A stretch of 27,010 nt of DNA from Candidatus Rokubacteria bacterium RIFCSPLOWO2_02_FULL_72_37 (GCA_001790315.1 MGCE01000148.1:1-27010); one strand, 5' to 3'; positions 16,682-27,007 are shown, counted from the first letter of the stretch. Notes: generated by a model from the sequence alone, not told the origin. A program made the numbers and translations.

Positions 16682-18589
16682 CTAGCGGGTGCTCGCTCCT
16701 CCGGGCTCCGCCCCGTCGAAGATCCGCTCGTACCGACCGAACTCGTGCGCGGCGTCCATGAACCACTGCACCATCTCCGGGTTCGAGCGCGGCGGAATCT
16801 CGCACGAGGTGGAGAGGATGAAACCCGAATGCCGCGCCGCCGTGTCGACGCACCGCTTGACATCCGCGTACATGGCTTCTCGCGTCGTCTTCTCGAACTT
16901 CGTCGCGTCGACATTGCCGATCGCCACCGCACGCCCGTGGGCGACCTCCATGAACCGCGCGAGCTGGTCGACGTAGAGCGTGGGGTCCGCCTGCTGGTCG
17001 AGGTCGAAGGAGAACGTCGTGAAACCGCAGCGGACGACGTCCTCGAAGATGGGATACGTGGTGCCACAGATGTGAGTGGTGACGCCCACCTTCTTCGCCT
17101 TGAAGTGGTCGACCAGCTCCTTGTGGTAGGGCGCGACGAACTCGCGATAGTTGTCCGGTGAGATCAGGCTGATGGAGGCGGTCGGTTCGGAGAACGACAG
17201 CCCGATGCCCGTCTTGACGATGGCGTCACCCCAGAGCTTGCAGAAGTCGGTGGTGACGCGCATCATGGCGTGGATGAATTGCGGGTCCTCGAACGTGTCG
17301 AGGAGCATCGTCTCGGGGTTGCGGAGCAGCATCGCGATCGTCCACGGGCCCACCGCGACCGCGCCGATCGCGGTCGGCGGCTTGGCCTGCACGAGCGCCT
17401 CGCACTGCTCGAGGAAGCCGGGGAGCCGCGCGGTCGCGTAGGGGTCGGGCATCGCCAGCCGAGCGAGCGCCTTCTTGTCCTCCTGCAGCACGTGCCGATC
17501 GATCGAGGGCACGACGTAGTCCGAGTACTTGACGCGACACCCGAACGCCTCGGCCTCCTTCGCGAGGTCGTTGTAGGCCAGCACGACGTCCGGCTGGTAG
17601 CGCTCGAAGTAGTTGAGCATCGCCTTGATCGCCTTCGGCACGTTCGTGCAGTACTCCTCGATCGAGAGGCCGTCGAGTGTTCCGGCGAACGAGGCGACGA
17701 TCGGGTAGACGGGCACGCGATCGGCGAACGACCGCTTGTACGCGGCGACGACTCGGTCACGGTTCGTGAACTGGGCGCGCCCGTGCTGCACGTCCCAGAC
17801 GCGGTTCGCCTCCATGTACCTCGGAGGGAGCTTGGCTTCGTACTCCATGAACTGGGTGATCGGGTAGCGGATGCCCCCGGCGTGCGTGCCGTGGAGGCCC
17901 TCGACGATCTCCTCCATGCGATGCCAGGGGATCGTGAACGCCATCTCGTGATCCTGGGTCTGGCCGAAGATCCGGTCGCCGGAGCAGGGCAGGATCACCT
18001 GGGGTTCGCCCGTGCGCATCGTCGTGACGACGATCTCTGAGCAGTCGATGCGCCCGCCGAATGACGAGCTGAGCTTTCCCCCGCGCTTCCAGAGGGCCGC
18101 CTGCGTCAGGCGCATCACCTGAGCGGGGGTCGCATAGACGCAGACGAGATCGGGCTCGAACGTCGCGCGGTCGAGGGGCGCGACGAGCAGCCCGTCGTAC
18201 TCGCCCGGGCGGAACTTGTCCACGGCCGCCTCGGAGCGGCGCCCCGCCTCCTTGGTTTCCGTGTACATGCCCTCGCAGAGGGTGCCGGAGTTGTGGAGGT
18301 GGGTCGGCTTCTCGAGCCCCAGCGCGGCGATGCCGAGGGAGCAGATGCTGTCCTCGCGCGTGAGGGCGATCGTCCAGCCGTAGCGCCTCGCCATGTCGAC
18401 GACCTGACAGTTCATGCTGAGCTTCTTGAAGTCGCGTGCCGGGCGCTTGGCCCTGTCGGGAATCGCCTCGCCGGGCCTCAGCATCCGGATGGCCACCGGG
18501 AAGGTCTGCGGTCGAATGTAGGCTGCCAGTTCCCGGTCGGCGGTCTTGACGTCGATCATCGGGTCCCCCGCACGTCGTGGATTGGCCAT
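16682..18589 (-). CDS. DUF169 domain fused to a UroD-family (MtaA/MtbA-like) zinc methyltransferase domain
   Basis: The protein has 635 residues in one uninterrupted frame. Residues about 12-245 are a DUF169 (COG2043) domain, including FPVAIRMLRPGEAIP, an MNCQ cysteine, DSICSLG, PGEYDGLLVAPLDRATFEPD, a PAQVMRL helix and PCSGDRIFGQ. Residues about 278-632 have the uroporphyrinogen decarboxylase TIM-barrel fold. The zinc-site pattern H-x-C...C of methylcobalamin:thiol methyltransferases is present as His506-Ile-Cys508 and Cys596, whereas the heme enzyme's N-terminal R-Q-A-G-R-Y motif is absent. The second half is therefore predicted to move methyl groups, not to make heme. ATG 18589 has GGGAG seven bases upstream on the minus strand; ATG 18559 is an alternative. 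The donor, the acceptor and the role of DUF169 are unknown. Confidence 0.9.
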   Translation of the reverse strand: MANPRRAGDPMIDVKTADRELAAYIRPQTFPVAIRMLRPGEAIPDRAKRPARDFKKLSMNCQVVDMARRYGWTIALTREDSICSLGIAALGLEKPTHLHNSGTLCEGMYTETKEAGRRSEAAVDKFRPGEYDGLLVAPLDRATFEPDLVCVYATPAQVMRLTQAALWKRGGKLSSSFGGRIDCSEIVVTTMRTGEPQVILPCSGDRIFGQTQDHEMAFTIPWHRMEEIVEGLHGTHAGGIRYPITQFMEYEAKLPPRYMEANRVWDVQHGRAQFTNRDRVVAAYKRSFADRVPVYPIVASFAGTLDGLSIEEYCTNVPKAIKAMLNYFERYQPDVVLAYNDLAKEAEAFGCRVKYSDYVVPSIDRHVLQEDKKALARLAMPDPYATARLPGFLEQCEALVQAKPPTAIGAVAVGPWTIAMLLRNPETMLLDTFEDPQFIHAMMRVTTDFCKLWGDAIVKTGIGLSFSEPTASISLISPDNYREFVAPYHKELVDHFKAKKVGVTTHICGTTYPIFEDVVRCGFTTFSFDLDQQADPTLYVDQLARFMEVAHGRAVAIGNVDATKFEKTTREAMYADVKRCVDTAARHSGFILSTSCEIPPRSNPEMVQWFMDAAHEFGRYERIFDGAEPGGASTR

Positions 18590-18596
18590 GAGCGTA

Positions 18597-18601
18597 CTCC
18601 C
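18597..18601 (-). promoter_or_regulatory. ribosome binding site for the DUF169-UroD gene
   Basis: On the minus strand GGGAG lies 7 bases before ATG 18589. It favours this start over ATG 18559. Confidence 0.55.
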
Positions 18602-18704
18602 GCGGCTACCCGGCCGCAACGCGGAGGTTCTCCTCGACCTCGCGGTCCATGCTCCAACAGTTGTAAAATACCGGCCACTCATGGGACGAACGGGCGGAGG
18701 AAAC

Positions 18705-18730
18705 GGGACTAGCGCCGTTTCACTAGTCTC
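18705..18730. promoter_or_regulatory. inverted repeat in the leader of the malic enzyme gene
   Basis: GGGACTAG (18705-18712) and CTAGTCTC (18723-18730) can pair over 8 positions, one of them G-U, around a 10-base loop. It ends 10 bases before the GAGGAGG ribosome binding site (18741-18747). It could be an operator for the divergent UroD/malic enzyme pair, or an mRNA hairpin. A TAAAAT at 18664-18669 upstream is a possible -10, with no convincing -35. Confidence 0.4.
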
Positions 18731-18754
18731 CGCGCCGTCAGAGGAGGCACCACC

Positions 18755-20179
<1,425 letters not shown>

Positions 20180-20182
20180 CGG

Positions 20183-20527
20183 ATGCAGCCGAAGGAGCTT
20201 CCGACGCCCGTCGGTCGGTCTTGGCGAGTGAGCGGCACGGTGCCCGTGGAAGTCGTCGCCTGGGTGACGAAGTTCGTCGGCGGCGACGGCTCGGGGCGGC
20301 GCGTGTTCGAGGAGCCGCTCCACACCGGCACGACGGTCCGCTCCGTCCTGGCCGGCCTGTCGGCTCGCTACCCGGCGCTGCACGAGGCGCTCTGGCACGG
20401 GGACGCCCTGGGCGAGCACATCGAGGTCCTCGTGAACGACGCGGTCCTCGATCTCCACCACACGCTGGACTCGCCGCTCGGGCCCGGCGACCGTATCACC
20501 CTGCTCGGACAGTTCACGGGAGGCTAG
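20183..20527 (+). CDS. MoaD/ThiS-family sulfur-carrier protein
   Basis: The 114-residue protein has a beta-grasp (ubiquitin-like) fold and ends in Gly-Gly (LLGQFTGG), the tail that is adenylated and thiocarboxylated for sulfur delivery. Typical features are VEVVAWVTKFVGG, a helix TTVRSVLAGLSARYPAL, VLVNDAVLD and GDRITLL. Because a molybdo-enzyme, formate dehydrogenase, starts 24 bases downstream, a role as molybdopterin synthase small subunit is the simplest reading; thiazole or other sulfur transfer remains possible. ATG 20183 gives an N-terminal extension of about 15-20 residues; GTG 20228 or GTG 20240 would give a more usual length. No strong ribosome binding site separates these options. 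Confidence 0.82.
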   Translation: MQPKELPTPVGRSWRVSGTVPVEVVAWVTKFVGGDGSGRRVFEEPLHTGTTVRSVLAGLSARYPALHEALWHGDALGEHIEVLVNDAVLDLHHTLDSPLGPGDRITLLGQFTGG

Positions 20528-20537
20528 CCGCACCCGG

Positions 20538-20543
20538 TACAAT
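20538..20543 (+). promoter_or_regulatory. possible -10 element before the formate dehydrogenase genes
   Basis: TACAAT lies 8 bases before ATG 20552, within a rare AT-rich patch in the 24-base gap. A promoter here would give a nearly leaderless transcript. No clear -35 is visible; TTCACG at 20513-20518 is 19 bases away. Confidence 0.25.
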
Positions 20544-20551
20544 CAGGAAAC

Positions 20552-22612
20552 ATGGGACTGTTCGGCCCGCCCGCCGTGGACCTCCTGGCCCGCTTCCCGC
20601 GCGAGCGGACGTGGCTCCTCCCCGCGCTCGGCGCGGTGCAGCGCGCCGAGGGCTCGGTGTCGCCCGAGGCGCTCGCCGCGATCGCCGCCCACCTCCGCGT
20701 GCCCGCCAGCGAGGTCTGGGGCGTCGCGACGCACTACCCGGAGATCCGTCTGACCGCTCCCGGGCGCCGGCTCGTGCGCGTGTGCACGGGCGTGAGCTGC
20801 CGGATCGCCGGCGGTGTCGATCTCCTGCTCGAATGCGAGCGACGCCTCGGCGTCGCCACGGGGGCGACGACCGCCGACGGAGCGGTGACGCTCGAGGCGA
20901 TGGACTGCGCGTTCGCGTGCGGCGTGGGGCCCGTGGTCGAGGTCGGCCACCGGCGCGTGGGCCGCGTCGCGCGGACGGATCTCGAGCGCCTCCTGGGCGC
21001 GCCCGCGGGGCCTGGCACGTTCGCCGCGGCCGCGCCGGCCGTCCACGCTCCGGAGCCGCCGCGGGGCGTCGCCGGCACGCCGCTCGCGCGCTTCGCGGCG
21101 CTGCGCGAGGAGGCTCAGCGGCGGCGCCGCGCGCTCAGGCTCGTCGTGGGCCAGGGCTCGTGCGGCGAAGCGGTCGGCGCAGGCGAGACGCTCGAGGCCC
21201 TCAGGTCCGAGACGGCGGCGCGCGGACTCGACGCCGCCGTCGTCGCCGCGGGCTGTGACGGCATGTGCTGGGCGGCGCCGGTGGTGCACCGCGTCGAGGC
21301 GGGGCAGTCGACGGGCACCTGGACCGTGCCCGCCGCTGACGTCCCGCGGTTCGTCGAGCACGTCGTCTCGGGCGCGCCGTATCCGCGCCCGGCCGGCGCC
21401 GCCGAGTTCCTGGCCGCCCAGCGGCGCGTGCTGCTCGAGCGCTGCGGCGTCATCGACCCGACCGACATCGGCGCCGCGATCGACGCCGGCGCGTACGCGG
21501 CGCTCGCGCAAGCCATCGACATCGCGGACCCGACGCGCGTGCTCGCGGAGGTGCGCGCCTCGGGGCTCGAGGGCCGCGGCGGGGCCTACTTCCAGGCTGC
21601 GATCAAGTGGGCCGCGTGCCGCGACGCGCCGGGGGAGCCGAAGTTCCTCGTCGTCAACGCGGAGGAGGGCGAGCCCGGCATCGTCAAGGACCGTCACCTC
21701 ATGGAAGGGGACCCGCACGGCGTGCTCGAGGGGATGCTGCTCTGCGCCTTCGCCGTCGGGGTCTCGCGCGCCATCGTCTACGTCCACGGCGAGGCCGATC
21801 TGGCGGCGGCGCGCATCGCGACGGCGATCGAGCAGGCGCAGGCGTGGGGCCTCCTCGGCGAGCGGATCCTCGGGACCGACTTCTCCCTCGCCGTCGAGGT
21901 CCGGCGCGGCCTCGGAGGCTTCGTGCTCGGAGAGGAGACGGCGCTGCTCGAGTCGATCGAGGGCCGCCGCGCGATGCCGCGCACGCGCCCACCGTTTCCC
22001 GTGGCGTCCGGACTCTGGGGGCGGCCGACCGTGATCAACAACGTCGAGACCCTCGCCGCGGTGCCGCGCATCGTCGAGCGCGGCGGCGCCTGGTTCGCGG
22101 CGCTCGGTGGCGGGCACGGCACGAAGCTCTTCGGGCTCTCCGGCCACCTGCGCCGCCCGGGCGTCGTCGAGCTCGAGACGGGGGCGACGCTCCGGACTCT
22201 GCTCGAGGTGGTCGGCGGCGGATCGTCGAGCGGCCGCCCGCTCCGCGCCGCGATCGTCGGCGGGCCGTCGGGGAGCGTCGTCCACCCGCGGAGCTTCGAC
22301 GCTCCGCTCGTTCCGCGCGGCCCCGTGAACCCGGGGACCGGCGGCGTCGTCGCCCTCGACGCCGCCGCGTCGATCCGGGACGCGGTGCGGACGCTGCTCG
22401 CGTTCAACGTGCGCGAGTCGTGCGGCAAGTGCACGCCGTGCCGCGAGGGCACCGCGCGCCTCGCCGCGATGCTCGAGGGACCCGTCGATGCCGAGCGCGT
22501 GCGGGCGCTGGCGGAAGTCGTCGAGGCGGCGTCACTCTGCGGGCTCGGCCAGGCGGCGCCGTACGCGGTGCTGTCGGGGCTCGCGGAGTTCCCGGAGGAG
22601 TTCGCGCGATGA
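20552..22612 (+). CDS. formate dehydrogenase beta subunit, fused NuoE-NuoF (HoxF-like) NADH-binding diaphorase
   Basis: The protein has 686 residues. Residues 1-145 are NuoE-like, with [2Fe-2S] ligands Cys78, Cys83, Cys119 and Cys123. Residues about 193-270 form a second thioredoxin-like [2Fe-2S] domain with Cys204, Cys235 and Cys239 (GCDGMC). Residues about 300-686 are NuoF, with the FMN/NAD motifs GRGGAYFQAAIKW and NAEEGEPGIVKDRHLM and the [4Fe-4S] ligands Cys624, Cys627, Cys630 and Cys663. It should pass electrons between NAD(H) and the alpha subunit. In Complex I and FdsGB these parts are separate genes; here one chain carries both. Its stop overlaps the alpha-subunit start (ATGA). A hydrogenase diaphorase is the family alternative, but the neighbour is a formate dehydrogenase. 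Confidence 0.93.
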   Translation: MGLFGPPAVDLLARFPRERTWLLPALGAVQRAEGSVSPEALAAIAAHLRVPASEVWGVATHYPEIRLTAPGRRLVRVCTGVSCRIAGGVDLLLECERRLGVATGATTADGAVTLEAMDCAFACGVGPVVEVGHRRVGRVARTDLERLLGAPAGPGTFAAAAPAVHAPEPPRGVAGTPLARFAALREEAQRRRRALRLVVGQGSCGEAVGAGETLEALRSETAARGLDAAVVAAGCDGMCWAAPVVHRVEAGQSTGTWTVPAADVPRFVEHVVSGAPYPRPAGAAEFLAAQRRVLLERCGVIDPTDIGAAIDAGAYAALAQAIDIADPTRVLAEVRASGLEGRGGAYFQAAIKWAACRDAPGEPKFLVVNAEEGEPGIVKDRHLMEGDPHGVLEGMLLCAFAVGVSRAIVYVHGEADLAAARIATAIEQAQAWGLLGERILGTDFSLAVEVRRGLGGFVLGEETALLESIEGRRAMPRTRPPFPVASGLWGRPTVINNVETLAAVPRIVERGGAWFAALGGGHGTKLFGLSGHLRRPGVVELETGATLRTLLEVVGGGSSSGRPLRAAIVGGPSGSVVHPRSFDAPLVPRGPVNPGTGGVVALDAAASIRDAVRTLLAFNVRESCGKCTPCREGTARLAAMLEGPVDAERVRALAEVVEAASLCGLGQAAPYAVLSGLAEFPEEFAR

Positions 22613-25302
22613 ACCAGCTCACGCTGACGATCGACGGGCAGCCGTTGGAGCTGCCGGCGGGCGCCACGGTCCTGGACGGCGTCAATCGCCTGGGGCTGCC
22701 GTTGCCGCAGCTTTGCAAGGATCCGGACCGGGCGCCGCTCGGCGCCTGCCGCACGTGCCTCGTCCACGTCGAGGGCCAGCGCGGCCTCGCGGCCGCCTGT
22801 CACCTGCCGGCGCGTCAGGGCATGGTGGTCTCCACCGCGCATCCGGACGCGGAGCGCGTGCGCCGCGGCGTCCTCGATCTCACGCTCTCGATGCTGACGT
22901 CGAGCACGGAGGCGGACTCCCTCGGCGAGCTCGGCGCGGCCGCGGCACACCACGCGCTGGCGGCGCCGGGGTATGCCCCGCTCCACCGCTTCGCGCCCGA
23001 CGCGAGCAAGTCGTTCTTCGTGCTCGATCGTGAGGCGTGCATCCTGTGCGGACGGTGCACGGTCGCCTGCGGCGACGTGCAGCGGATCGGCGCGATCGCG
23101 CTGCTGGGGCGCGGGCACGCGGCGAAGGTCGGTGTCGCGGGCGACGGCACCCTGGCGTCGTCGGCGTGCACCTCCTGCGGCCAGTGCGTCGCGACGTGCC
23201 CGACCGGCGCGCTCCGGCCGAAGGACGCCCCGGCGAAGCGCGCCCGCACGGTGGAGACCACGTGCCCCTACTGTGGAGTCGGCTGTGGCCTCGCGCTCGA
23301 CGTGGGCGAGGACGAGCGACTCGCGCTCATGGCCGGCGATACGCCGCTGAATCCGTCGAGCGCCGGCATGCTCTGCGTCAAGGGGCGGTTCGGCACCGGC
23401 TTCGTGCACGCGCCCGACCGCGTGACGACGCCCCTCGTCCGCCGCGGCGGCCGCTGGCAGGCCGCCTCGTGGGACGAGGCCCTGGACGTGGCCGCCGAGG
23501 GGTTGGTGCGTCACCGGGGCCGCTTCGGAAGCCTCGCTTCCGCGAAGGCGACGAACGAGGACGCCTACGTGATCCAGAAGTTCGTCCGCGCGGTGATGGC
23601 CACGAACAACGTGGACCACTGCACGCGCCTGTGCCACTCGCCGTCCGTGGAGGCGATGCTCGTCTCGATGGGCTCGGGGGCGACCTCGAACTCGTATCTC
23701 GACTACGAGGAGGCCGGCTGCCTCATGGTCGTCGGCTCCGACGCCTCCGCGAATCACCCCGTGATCGCGGTCCGCTTCCGCCGCGCGATGAGCCGGGGCG
23801 CGCGCGTCATCGTCGTCAACCCCAAGCGCGTCGAGCTCTGCGACCAGGCCGACCTGTGGCTGCAGCAGCGTCCGGGCACGGACGTGATGCTGTTCAACGC
23901 GATGGCCCGCGTGGTCCTCGACGAGGGGCTCGCGAACACGGAGTTCGTCGGCGCGCGGACGGAAGGCTTCGACGCGTGGCGGGCGTCGCTCGCGGAGGCC
24001 ACGCTCGAGCGGGCCGAGGTGGTCACCGGTGTGCCGCGGGAGGCGATCGCGCAGGCCGCGCGGTGGTACGCGCGGCCGCCGTTCGCGGGCTCATGCCTCG
24101 TCTGGGGCATGGGGATCACCCAGCACGTCAGCGGCACCGCCAACGCCCACGCGCTCCTGAACCTCGCGCTCGTGACGGGCCAGCTCGGCGTCCCCGGCAG
24201 CGGGATCTCGCCGCTGCGCGGTCAGAACAACGTCCAGGGCTGCGGCGACGCCGGGTGCATCCCGACGAACCTCCCCGGGTACCAGGCGTATACCCGCGAG
24301 ACGTTGGCCCGCTTCGAGACGGCTTGGGGAGTCCGGCCGCCGGCCACCCCGGGGATGGTGGTGACCGACATGGTGGAGGCGTGCCTGTCGGGCGAGATGC
24401 GCGCCATGTACGTCGTCGGCGAGAACCCGCTGCTCTCCGAGCCCGACCTGCACCACGCGGAGAAGGCGCTGGGCCAGCTCGACCTGCTCGTGGTGCAGGA
24501 TCTCTTCCTGCACGAGACCGCGGAGCGCGCCCACGTGTTCTTGCCTGCGGCGGCGTTCGCGGAGAAGGAGGGCACGTTCACGAACTCGGAGCGCCGCGTG
24601 CAGCGGGTGCGCCGGGCGCTCGATCCCCCGGGGCTCGCCCGCCCCGACTGGTGGATCACGTGCCAGCTCGCCCGGCGCGTTGCCGCGCGGCTCGGTCTCG
24701 ACGTCCACGGGCAGTTCGACTACCCCGACGCGGCGACGGTGTTCGACGAGCTCGCGCGCCTCACGCCGTTTCTGGGGGGCCTGTCGCACGCCCGCCTGGA
24801 CCGCGAGGGGGGGCTCCAGTGGCCGTGCCCGGCGCCCGACCACCCCGGGACGCGCTTTCTCTACGCGGAGACGTTCCCGCGCGGCCGCGCGCGCTTCGTG
24901 CCCGCACGCGCGGCGGTCACGGCGGCCGAGCTGCCCGACGCGGAGTACCCGTTCGTGCTCAACACCGGCCGGCTCCTCTATCACTGGCACGGCGGCACCC
25001 TCACGCGGCGGGTGCAGGGTCTGCTCGAGCTGGCGCCGCGGCTCGAGGTCGCGGTGCACCCCGGTGATGCGCGCCGCCTCGGCATCGACAGCGGGGCTCC
25101 GATCCGTGTGGCATCGCGGCGCGGCGAGCTGACGGCCTTCGCCCACGTGACGGAGGCCGTGCGCCCCGGCGCGGTCTTCGTGCCGTTCGTCAAGCTCGCG
25201 GACTCGGCGGCGAACTTCCTGACCAACGCCGCGTTCGATCCCGACTCGAAGATCCCGGAGTACAAGGTCTGCGCGGTGCGGATCGAGCCGCTCCGCGGGT
25301 GA
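22609..25302 (+). CDS. fdhA: NAD-dependent formate dehydrogenase alpha subunit (molybdenum/tungsten, Cys type)
   Basis: The 897-residue protein starts at ATG, 8 bases after GGAGGAG and overlapping the previous stop. Order of parts: an N-terminal NuoG-like [2Fe-2S] ferredoxin (Cys36, Cys47, Cys50, Cys64), two [4Fe-4S] motifs (CILCGRCTVAC and CTSCGQCVATCP), the [4Fe-4S] of the molybdopterin domain (CPYCGVGC ... LCVKG), then the bis-MGD catalytic domain to the C-terminus. The metal ligand is Cys342 followed by His343 (DHCTRLCHSP), the formate dehydrogenase signature; the codon is TGC, so no selenocysteine. There is no Tat signal, so it is cytoplasmic. It oxidises formate to CO2, or reduces CO2, with electrons through the fused beta subunit. 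No fdhD or FdsD gene is nearby. Confidence 0.95.
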   Translation: MNQLTLTIDGQPLELPAGATVLDGVNRLGLPLPQLCKDPDRAPLGACRTCLVHVEGQRGLAAACHLPARQGMVVSTAHPDAERVRRGVLDLTLSMLTSSTEADSLGELGAAAAHHALAAPGYAPLHRFAPDASKSFFVLDREACILCGRCTVACGDVQRIGAIALLGRGHAAKVGVAGDGTLASSACTSCGQCVATCPTGALRPKDAPAKRARTVETTCPYCGVGCGLALDVGEDERLALMAGDTPLNPSSAGMLCVKGRFGTGFVHAPDRVTTPLVRRGGRWQAASWDEALDVAAEGLVRHRGRFGSLASAKATNEDAYVIQKFVRAVMATNNVDHCTRLCHSPSVEAMLVSMGSGATSNSYLDYEEAGCLMVVGSDASANHPVIAVRFRRAMSRGARVIVVNPKRVELCDQADLWLQQRPGTDVMLFNAMARVVLDEGLANTEFVGARTEGFDAWRASLAEATLERAEVVTGVPREAIAQAARWYARPPFAGSCLVWGMGITQHVSGTANAHALLNLALVTGQLGVPGSGISPLRGQNNVQGCGDAGCIPTNLPGYQAYTRETLARFETAWGVRPPATPGMVVTDMVEACLSGEMRAMYVVGENPLLSEPDLHHAEKALGQLDLLVVQDLFLHETAERAHVFLPAAAFAEKEGTFTNSERRVQRVRRALDPPGLARPDWWITCQLARRVAARLGLDVHGQFDYPDAATVFDELARLTPFLGGLSHARLDREGGLQWPCPAPDHPGTRFLYAETFPRGRARFVPARAAVTAAELPDAEYPFVLNTGRLLYHWHGGTLTRRVQGLLELAPRLEVAVHPGDARRLGIDSGAPIRVASRRGELTAFAHVTEAVRPGAVFVPFVKLADSAANFLTNAAFDPDSKIPEYKVCAVRIEPLRG

Positions 25303-25333
25303 GCGTCGCGGACCCGCCGGGAGGACATGGGAC

Positions 25334-27007
25334 ATGGCCAAGGACGACCTCGAGATCGCCCGCGCGGTGACCCTGCAGCCGATCCGGGCGATCGCCGCGG
25401 GACTCGGTCTCCGCGACGAGGACCTCGAGCCGTACGGCGCCCACAAGGCGAAGGTGCACCTCGATGTGCTCGAGCGCCTGAGCGCCACGCCCGACGCGAC
25501 GCTCGTGCTCGTGACCGCGATGACGCCGACGGCGGCGGGGGAGGGGAAGTCGGTCACGACGGTCGGGCTCGGCGACGCGTTCCGCCGGCTCGGCCGGCGC
25601 GCCGTCATCGCGCTCCGCGAACCCTCGCTCGGTCCGTGCTTCGGCCTGAAGGGCGGCGCCGCCGGCGGCGGGCGCGCCCAGGTGGCGCCGATGGAGGACA
25701 TCAACCTCCACTTCACCGGCGACTTCCACGCGATCACGGCCGCCCACAACCTGCTCGCGGCACTCGTGGACAACCATCTCTTCCACGGCAATCGACTCGG
25801 GCTCGACCCGCGGAGAATCGCTTGGACGCGCGTGCTCGACGTGAACGACCGCGCTCTCCGCCGGATCGTGCTGGGGCTGGGGGGGACCGGGAACGGCGTG
25901 CCGCGCGAGTCGGGCTTCGAGATCACCGCGGCGTCCGAGCTCATGGCGATCCTCTGTCTCGCGCACGACGTCGCGGACCTGCGGGCGCGCGTCTCCCGCA
26001 TCGTCGTCGGTGAGCGGGCGGACGGGAGCGCCGTGACGGCGGGTGACCTCAGGGCCGCCGGCTCCCTCGCCGTGCTCCTGCGGGACGCCCTCCAGCCGAA
26101 CCTCGTGCAGACGCTCGAGGGCACGCCGGCCTTCGTCCACGGCGGACCCTTCGGCAACATCGCCCACGGCTGCAACAGCCTCGTGGCCACACGGCTCGCG
26201 CTGAAGCTCGGCGACGTCGTCGTCACCGAGGCGGGCTTCGCCACCGAGCTCGGTGCGGAGAAATTCTTCGACATCAAGTGCCGGATCGGCGGTCTCCGGC
26301 CGGCCGTCGCGGTCGTCGTCGCCACCGTCCGCGCGCTGAAGATGCACGGCGGTGTCGCGCGCGGGGACCTCGGGGCGGAAAACGTGGTGGCGGTGCGCGC
26401 CGGGCTTGCGAACCTCGCCAAGCACGTCGAGAACGTCCGCGCGTTCGGTGTGCCCGTCGTCGTCGCGCTCAACCACTTCACCGGGGACACCGAGGCGGAG
26501 GTGTCGGCCGTGCTCGAGGCCTGCGCCGGCCTGGACGTCCCGGCGCGGGTGTCGCGGGTCTGGGAGCGTGGCGGGGAGGGCGGCACCGAGCTCGCCCGGT
26601 CGGTGCTCGCCGCGGCGGACGGCGGCGGGGCGAAGTTCCGCCCGCTCTACCCGGATGACCTCCCGCTCGCGCGGAAGCTCGAGACGATCGCGACCACCCT
26701 CTACGGCGCCGCCGGCGTCGTGCTGCCGCCCGGTCCGGCGGCGGAGCTCGCGCGGCTCGAGGCGGCCGGCTTCGGCCGACTGCCGATCTGCATCGCCAAG
26801 ACGCAGAGCTCCCTCTCCGACGACCCGACGAAGCTGGGCCGACCGCGAGACTTCATCGTCACCGTCCGGGGAGTGCGCCTGGCCGCCGGGGCGGGCTTCG
26901 TCGTCGCCTACACGGGCGACGTGCTGACCATGCCGGGCCTGCCGCGGACCCCGGCCGCCGAGACGATCGACCTCGACGAGCGCGGCCGGATCGTCGGCCT
27001 GTTCTGA
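25334..27007 (+). CDS. fhs: formate-tetrahydrofolate ligase
   Basis: The 557-residue protein is complete. ATG 25334 follows GGGAGG (25319-25324) by 9 bases; ATG 25327 is out of frame. It makes 10-formyl-THF from formate, THF and ATP. Family motifs are clear: the P-loop TPTAAGEGKS, REPSLGPCFGLKGGAAGGG, the metal/folate region HFTGDFHAI, the long VHGGPFGNIAHGCNS segment, TEAGFATELGAEKFFDIKCR and the closing GDVLTMPGLPRTPAAE. It begins 31 bases after the formate dehydrogenase alpha gene, so formate made or used by that enzyme can enter the folate pathway directly. The next folate enzymes (FolD, MetF) are not in the window. Confidence 0.97.
   Translation: MAKDDLEIARAVTLQPIRAIAAGLGLRDEDLEPYGAHKAKVHLDVLERLSATPDATLVLVTAMTPTAAGEGKSVTTVGLGDAFRRLGRRAVIALREPSLGPCFGLKGGAAGGGRAQVAPMEDINLHFTGDFHAITAAHNLLAALVDNHLFHGNRLGLDPRRIAWTRVLDVNDRALRRIVLGLGGTGNGVPRESGFEITAASELMAILCLAHDVADLRARVSRIVVGERADGSAVTAGDLRAAGSLAVLLRDALQPNLVQTLEGTPAFVHGGPFGNIAHGCNSLVATRLALKLGDVVVTEAGFATELGAEKFFDIKCRIGGLRPAVAVVVATVRALKMHGGVARGDLGAENVVAVRAGLANLAKHVENVRAFGVPVVVALNHFTGDTEAEVSAVLEACAGLDVPARVSRVWERGGEGGTELARSVLAAADGGGAKFRPLYPDDLPLARKLETIATTLYGAAGVVLPPGPAAELARLEAAGFGRLPICIAKTQSSLSDDPTKLGRPRDFIVTVRGVRLAAGAGFVVAYTGDVLTMPGLPRTPAAETIDLDERGRIVGLF

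Noticed and set aside
16682..18589. Heme-pathway uroporphyrinogen decarboxylase (hemE)
   Set aside because: The N-terminal Arg-rich substrate motif of HemE is missing and the zinc H-x-C...C pattern of methyltransferases is present; DUF169 fusion also argues against it.
23632..23634. Selenocysteine in the formate dehydrogenase active site
   Set aside because: The codon is TGC (Cys342), not TGA.
22609..25302. Complex I NuoG subunit
   Set aside because: The Cys-His active-site signature (TRLCHSP) and complete bis-MGD domain mark a formate dehydrogenase, and no other Complex I subunits are present.
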